Source: JAPLIS01 sp963719415
Lineage (GTDB): Bacteria; Babelota; Babeliae; Babelales; Vermiphilaceae
Reading direction: 5' to 3'
Assembly: GCA_963719415.1 (NCBI GenBank)
Contig: OY970383.1
Coordinates: forward strand, 62,001 to 126,000
DNA: 64,000 nt
In this document: in pieces, positions 61,048 through 64,000 of the stretch
How positions within the stretch are numbered: position 1 is the stretch's first letter
How the letters are laid out: every line of letters begins with the position of its first letter
Position numbers and translations under genes: made by a program
The notes under the pieces: generated by a model
Databases searched by the model: none
Told to the model about the DNA's origin: nothing
What the model saw: only the letters and a program-made list of their open reading frames with translations

Positions 61048-61992
61048 CTATCCCCCTTTTCTAGCTGATAGCAGCTCGTCTTGATAAAAAAGAGCAAGAC
61101 CAATGAGAATGATACAAGCTGCACTGAAAAAATGCCAAGAGAGCGCTTCTTTTAAAAAAAGCCAGCCAAAAAATGCTGAAAAAAGCGGGGTCAAAAAGCC
61201 AGCAAACGATAAAAAAGTTGCTGAATAATGTCTTAAAAGAAATCCATACAGATTATAGCAGATAGTATTTGCCATAAGTATGAGAATAAACATATATAAA
61301 ATTGACTTATAGAGCGCAACGTACCAAGGGTAAGCAGCAGATAAAGGCATAGCTCCATCGGTTATGCCCCATACAATAAGCGACAGCAAGCCACCACCTA
61401 ACATACCTACCCCATTTAACATGAGCGGAGAATAATGATGTTTATGACTTAATTCTTTAAATAAAAGCCAACCATAACAAGAAGAAATAACTGCCATGAT
61501 AAGGGCTACCTCTGGGTAAGAAAGAAAAAGTATACTCCCCAACGTTTTTTCTTGCAAAGCCTGCGGGAGCAGAATAGGCAAAAAGCCTATAAAACCTATA
61601 GCAAGTCCTACTTTTCTTTTAAAACTTAAATACTCTCGATATAAAAAATGGACTAATAGGGCAGTGATAAAAGGAGAAGCATTAAAAATTAAGGCCGCTT
61701 TGGACGAAGCGACATAAGGGAGTGCCCAGAATTCAAGCGTATACGCAAAAAAAATATGAAATAAAACTAACTGGGCAAACAGATACCTATCGCTATACAA
61801 AGGCCATTTATAATAACTTTTATTGTTCCTATTATTTTTTTGCTGCCTATATATATAGCCAAGAAAGAGAGAGCCTGCAATAATCATTCTTACGCCAATA
61901 AAAAAAAGCGGAGTCATATATAAAACAGATGATTTGGCAATAGTAAACGTTAAGGCAAAAAATATATACAAAAGAGCTACAAGAATGAGCAC
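61048..61992 (-). CDS. DMT-superfamily (EamA) permease
   Basis: Inner-membrane transporter of the drug/metabolite family. The 314-residue protein has about ten membrane helices in two similar halves. The first ends around AFLPILLPQ-like (FIGFLPILLP), the second contains FLTPLFSAFFGWLFLKEALSW, a typical EamA motif, as does FNASPFITALLVHFLYREYL in the first half. The start is GTG. Substrate cannot be read from sequence; energy-parasitic or amino-acid export roles are guesses for this kind of organism. Confidence 0.85.
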   Translation of the reverse strand: MLILVALLYIFFALTFTIAKSSVLYMTPLFFIGVRMIIAGSLFLGYIYRQQKNNRNNKSYYKWPLYSDRYLFAQLVLFHIFFAYTLEFWALPYVASSKAALIFNASPFITALLVHFLYREYLSFKRKVGLAIGFIGFLPILLPQALQEKTLGSILFLSYPEVALIMAVISSCYGWLLFKELSHKHHYSPLMLNGVGMLGGGLLSLIVWGITDGAMPLSAAYPWYVALYKSILYMFILILMANTICYNLYGFLLRHYSATFLSFAGFLTPLFSAFFGWLFLKEALSWHFFSAACIILIGLALFYQDELLSARKGG

Positions 61993-62080
61993 ATTTAATC
62001 CAAAAAAATAATAGTATACGTTTGTGTTTGTAGTATGAGTGCCTGTGTATAATTATTTTAGTATTGAGTTATGATAATTT

Positions 62081-62905
62081 TTATTCTTCTTTAGTGTCTA
62101 CCGTTAAGTTATCATCTATAATACGTACTCTTTCTATGGCTTCAGCCTTACCCGTTTCAGTATTTATATCTATCCAGACACCAGACATAACGACTGGAGA
62201 ACTAGTATCAACGGTAAACTTAACGGGCATTTGAGTAATTAAGTTGTGGATGATCGCCTCTTTTTTCATGCCAAGCATAGAATTGAGCGAACCAACCATC
62301 CCTAGGTCAGTGATATATGCCGTACCGCCGGGTAATATTCGTTCATCGGCGGTCTGAATATGAGTATGGGTACCAACTTGAGCAGAGATTTTTCCATCAA
62401 AATGATACGCTAAAGCCATCTTTTCCGATGTAGTTTCTGCATGAAAGTCAACTATTATTATATTGGTTTTATATTTGAGATACGTAAGAATCGATTCTAC
62501 TGTTTTAAAAGGACAATCGAGAAGCTCTCGCATAAAAACGCGACCTTGTACATTAATTACCCCTACGGTATACCCCTTACACTGGAAAGTGGTTACTCCA
62601 ACCCCAGGACAGGTAGCTGGAAAATTAGCTGGCCTGATAAGATCATCATTTTTTTCTAAATAAGAATAGATTTCTCGATTATACCATATATGATTACCGG
62701 TGGTTATAATATCAGCTCCATTATGCTTAAAAAAGGAGACTATGCGAGAAGATATTCCCCTTCCGTGCTGACCACTATTTTCACCATTCACTATAATGGC
62801 ATCAATAGCATGTTTTTTACGAAGATGAGCAGAATATTTTTGAAACATGGTTCGACCGGTTACACCGACCACATCACCTATACAAAGTACGCGAATTGTT
62901 TTCAT
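62081..62905 (-). CDS. ymdB: YmdB-family metallophosphoesterase
   Basis: Binuclear-metal phosphodiesterase (TIGR00282/YmdB type), which hydrolyses cyclic nucleotides in Bacillus and affects RNA turnover. The 274-residue protein shows the metal motifs GDVVG, NGEN, TTGNHIW, DFHAETTSEK and VGTHTHIQTAD in the right order. Length is normal. It begins 5 bases after rny, the well-known rny-ymdB pair, so both are probably translated from one mRNA. Confidence 0.93.
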   Translation of the reverse strand: MKTIRVLCIGDVVGVTGRTMFQKYSAHLRKKHAIDAIIVNGENSGQHGRGISSRIVSFFKHNGADIITTGNHIWYNREIYSYLEKNDDLIRPANFPATCPGVGVTTFQCKGYTVGVINVQGRVFMRELLDCPFKTVESILTYLKYKTNIIIVDFHAETTSEKMALAYHFDGKISAQVGTHTHIQTADERILPGGTAYITDLGMVGSLNSMLGMKKEAIIHNLITQMPVKFTVDTSSPVVMSGVWIDINTETGKAEAIERVRIIDDNLTVDTKEE

Positions 62906-62910
62906 ATATA

Positions 62911-64000
62911 TTATCTCGCATATTCTATTGCACGTTTTTCACGAATGACATTGACTTTGATTTGACCAGGAAAGTTCATTTCTAATTCTATCAAGCGAGC
63001 AATTTCACGAGAAAGATTAATAGCTTCTTCATCCGATACTTGGTCTTCAACAACGATAATACGTAACTCACGACCAGCCTGCAAAGCATACGCTTTTTTA
63101 ATTCCTTCAAAAGAATGTGCTATTTCTTCAAGTTTTTCTAAACGTTTAATATAAGTAGAAAGCGTTTCACGCCGAGCGCCAGGCCGAGAAGCACTAATGG
63201 CATCTGCAATAAGAACAATAGGAGCATAGACTGATTTAAACATAACCTCTTCGTGGTGAGCGGCTATCGCATTAACAACAAGTGGATCTTCTCCACAACG
63301 ACGGGCTATCTCTCCACCGATAATGGCATGCGGTCCTTCTACTTCAGCAGTTACTGCTTTTCCTATATCATGCAATAGGCCGGCACGAAGGGCTAATTTA
63401 CCGTCGAGTCCTAATTCTTCGGCTATCATACGAGCGAAAATACCAACTTCTCTACTATGGCTTAATACATTTTGTGAAAAACTGGTTCTAAAATTAAGTT
63501 TACCAAGAAGAGTGACTATTTCTGGGTGCATGCCCTGTAGATTAAATTCTAAAATAATATTCTTACCATATTCTTCAATGACTTCATCTAATTCTTTTTC
63601 ACATTGCGTCACCGTCTCTTCAATTCGTGTTGGATTTATTCGTCCATCCACAATAAGTTTTTCTAATGATCTACGTGCAATTTCTCGACGGATAGGATTA
63701 AAGCCAGAAATAGTAATATCAGGAGAATCGCCAATAACAAATTCCATACCGGTTGCCATCTCTAAGGATTTGATGTTTCGCCCTTCTTTTCCTATAATAC
63801 GTCCTTTCATTTCTTCGTTAGGCAGGTGCACTACCCCCGACGAATGAGCGCTTACTTGATCAGCCGTATAGCGTTGCATAGCAATTACGGTGATATCGAT
63901 AGATTTTTCTTTAGCAAGCTGCCGAGCTTCTTCTTCTATTTTTTGAATTAATTTTTGAGCTGCCAAACGAGCTTCAGATTCTAAGGTATCAAGAAGAGCC
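62911..64000 (-). CDS. rny: Ribonuclease Y, 5' end beyond the window
   Basis: Membrane-anchored endoribonuclease that starts mRNA decay. Only the C-terminal ~363 residues are in the window. The frame is open through 64000, so the internal TTG at 63966 is not the start, and the N-terminal membrane anchor and most of the coiled coil are missing. Present are the KH domain with GRIIGKEGRNIKSLE, the HD domain with HSREVG...LLHDIGKA...AAHHEE, and the C-terminal domain (GRELRIIVVEDQVSD). Catalytic H and D residues are intact. Confidence 0.96.
   Translation of the reverse strand, partial: ALLDTLESEARLAAQKLIQKIEEEARQLAKEKSIDITVIAMQRYTADQVSAHSSGVVHLPNEEMKGRIIGKEGRNIKSLEMATGMEFVIGDSPDITISGFNPIRREIARRSLEKLIVDGRINPTRIEETVTQCEKELDEVIEEYGKNIILEFNLQGMHPEIVTLLGKLNFRTSFSQNVLSHSREVGIFARMIAEELGLDGKLALRAGLLHDIGKAVTAEVEGPHAIIGGEIARRCGEDPLVVNAIAAHHEEVMFKSVYAPIVLIADAISASRPGARRETLSTYIKRLEKLEEIAHSFEGIKKAYALQAGRELRIIVVEDQVSDEEAINLSREIARLIELEMNFPGQIKVNVIREKRAIEYAR

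Noticed and set aside
1..64000. CRISPR arrays, tRNA and rRNA genes
   Set aside because: No regularly spaced repeats and no recognisable tRNA or rRNA sequence were seen by eye; a covariance-model scan would be decisive.

Overview
The window looks like part of the chromosome of an AT-rich, host-associated bacterium. The best fit is Candidatus Dependentiae (TM6/Babeliae). This is inferred from the mix of genes: ThyX, archaeal/eukaryote-type ProS, RNase Y with YmdB, pseudopilins, a long exported ankyrin protein, and many tandem families of small exported proteins unlike any family I recognise. No rRNA, tRNA or CRISPR array is visible. The standard genetic code fits throughout.

Layout: 0.2-4 kb holds an exported 24-repeat ankyrin protein and an HELTH metalloprotease-like protein. 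4-7 kb holds pepA and thyX, converging on a shared terminator. 7-11 kb is a tandem family of exported cysteine-rich/coiled-coil proteins. 11-14 kb is murD-ftsW. 14-21.4 kb holds two expanded families of exported membrane proteins that share a KGKII...LGA...AYL membrane segment. A ~2 kb tandem duplication there has copied the 3' end of ftsW. ileS follows (21.8-24.8 kb). 25-33 kb holds modular exported coiled-coil proteins that share interchangeable N- and C-terminal blocks. 33-37.4 kb has three pseudopilin-like genes, then rplI, dnaB, a 50-residue membrane ORF and ruvC.

37.4-40 kb holds an exported protein, an IS630-type element splitting a reconstructable small ORF, a decayed ruvC 3' end and an Rpn-type nuclease. 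40-45 kb has an exported protein, tag, a small transcription unit with near-consensus promoter and UUCG-loop terminator, recF and dnaN. 45-51.5 kb holds a membrane protein, a frameshifted beta-rich surface protein and a delta-60 repeat protein. 51.5-54 kb is a Xer recombinase and proS. 54-57.5 kb is a three-gene exported family. It is followed by a second IS630 copy, an Arg/Ser/Lys-rich histone-like protein with an NLS-like tail, a MITE-like remnant and a small exported protein. 61-64 kb has a DMT permease, ymdB and the 3' part of rny.

The housekeeping genes serve replication and repair (dnaB, dnaN, recF, ruvC, tag, xer), the cell wall (murD, ftsW), translation (ileS, proS, rplI), nucleotide synthesis (thyX) and RNA turnover (rny/ymdB). 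Between them lie islands of signal-peptide proteins that duplicate, recombine and decay. Three recurrent features stand out. Frame breaks fall repeatedly in poly(A) runs (A7, A9, A9), and the same break is kept in both IS copies. Two housekeeping genes (ftsW, ruvC) have nearby copies of their 3' ends. GC-rich perfect palindromes sit in otherwise AT-rich intergenic DNA.
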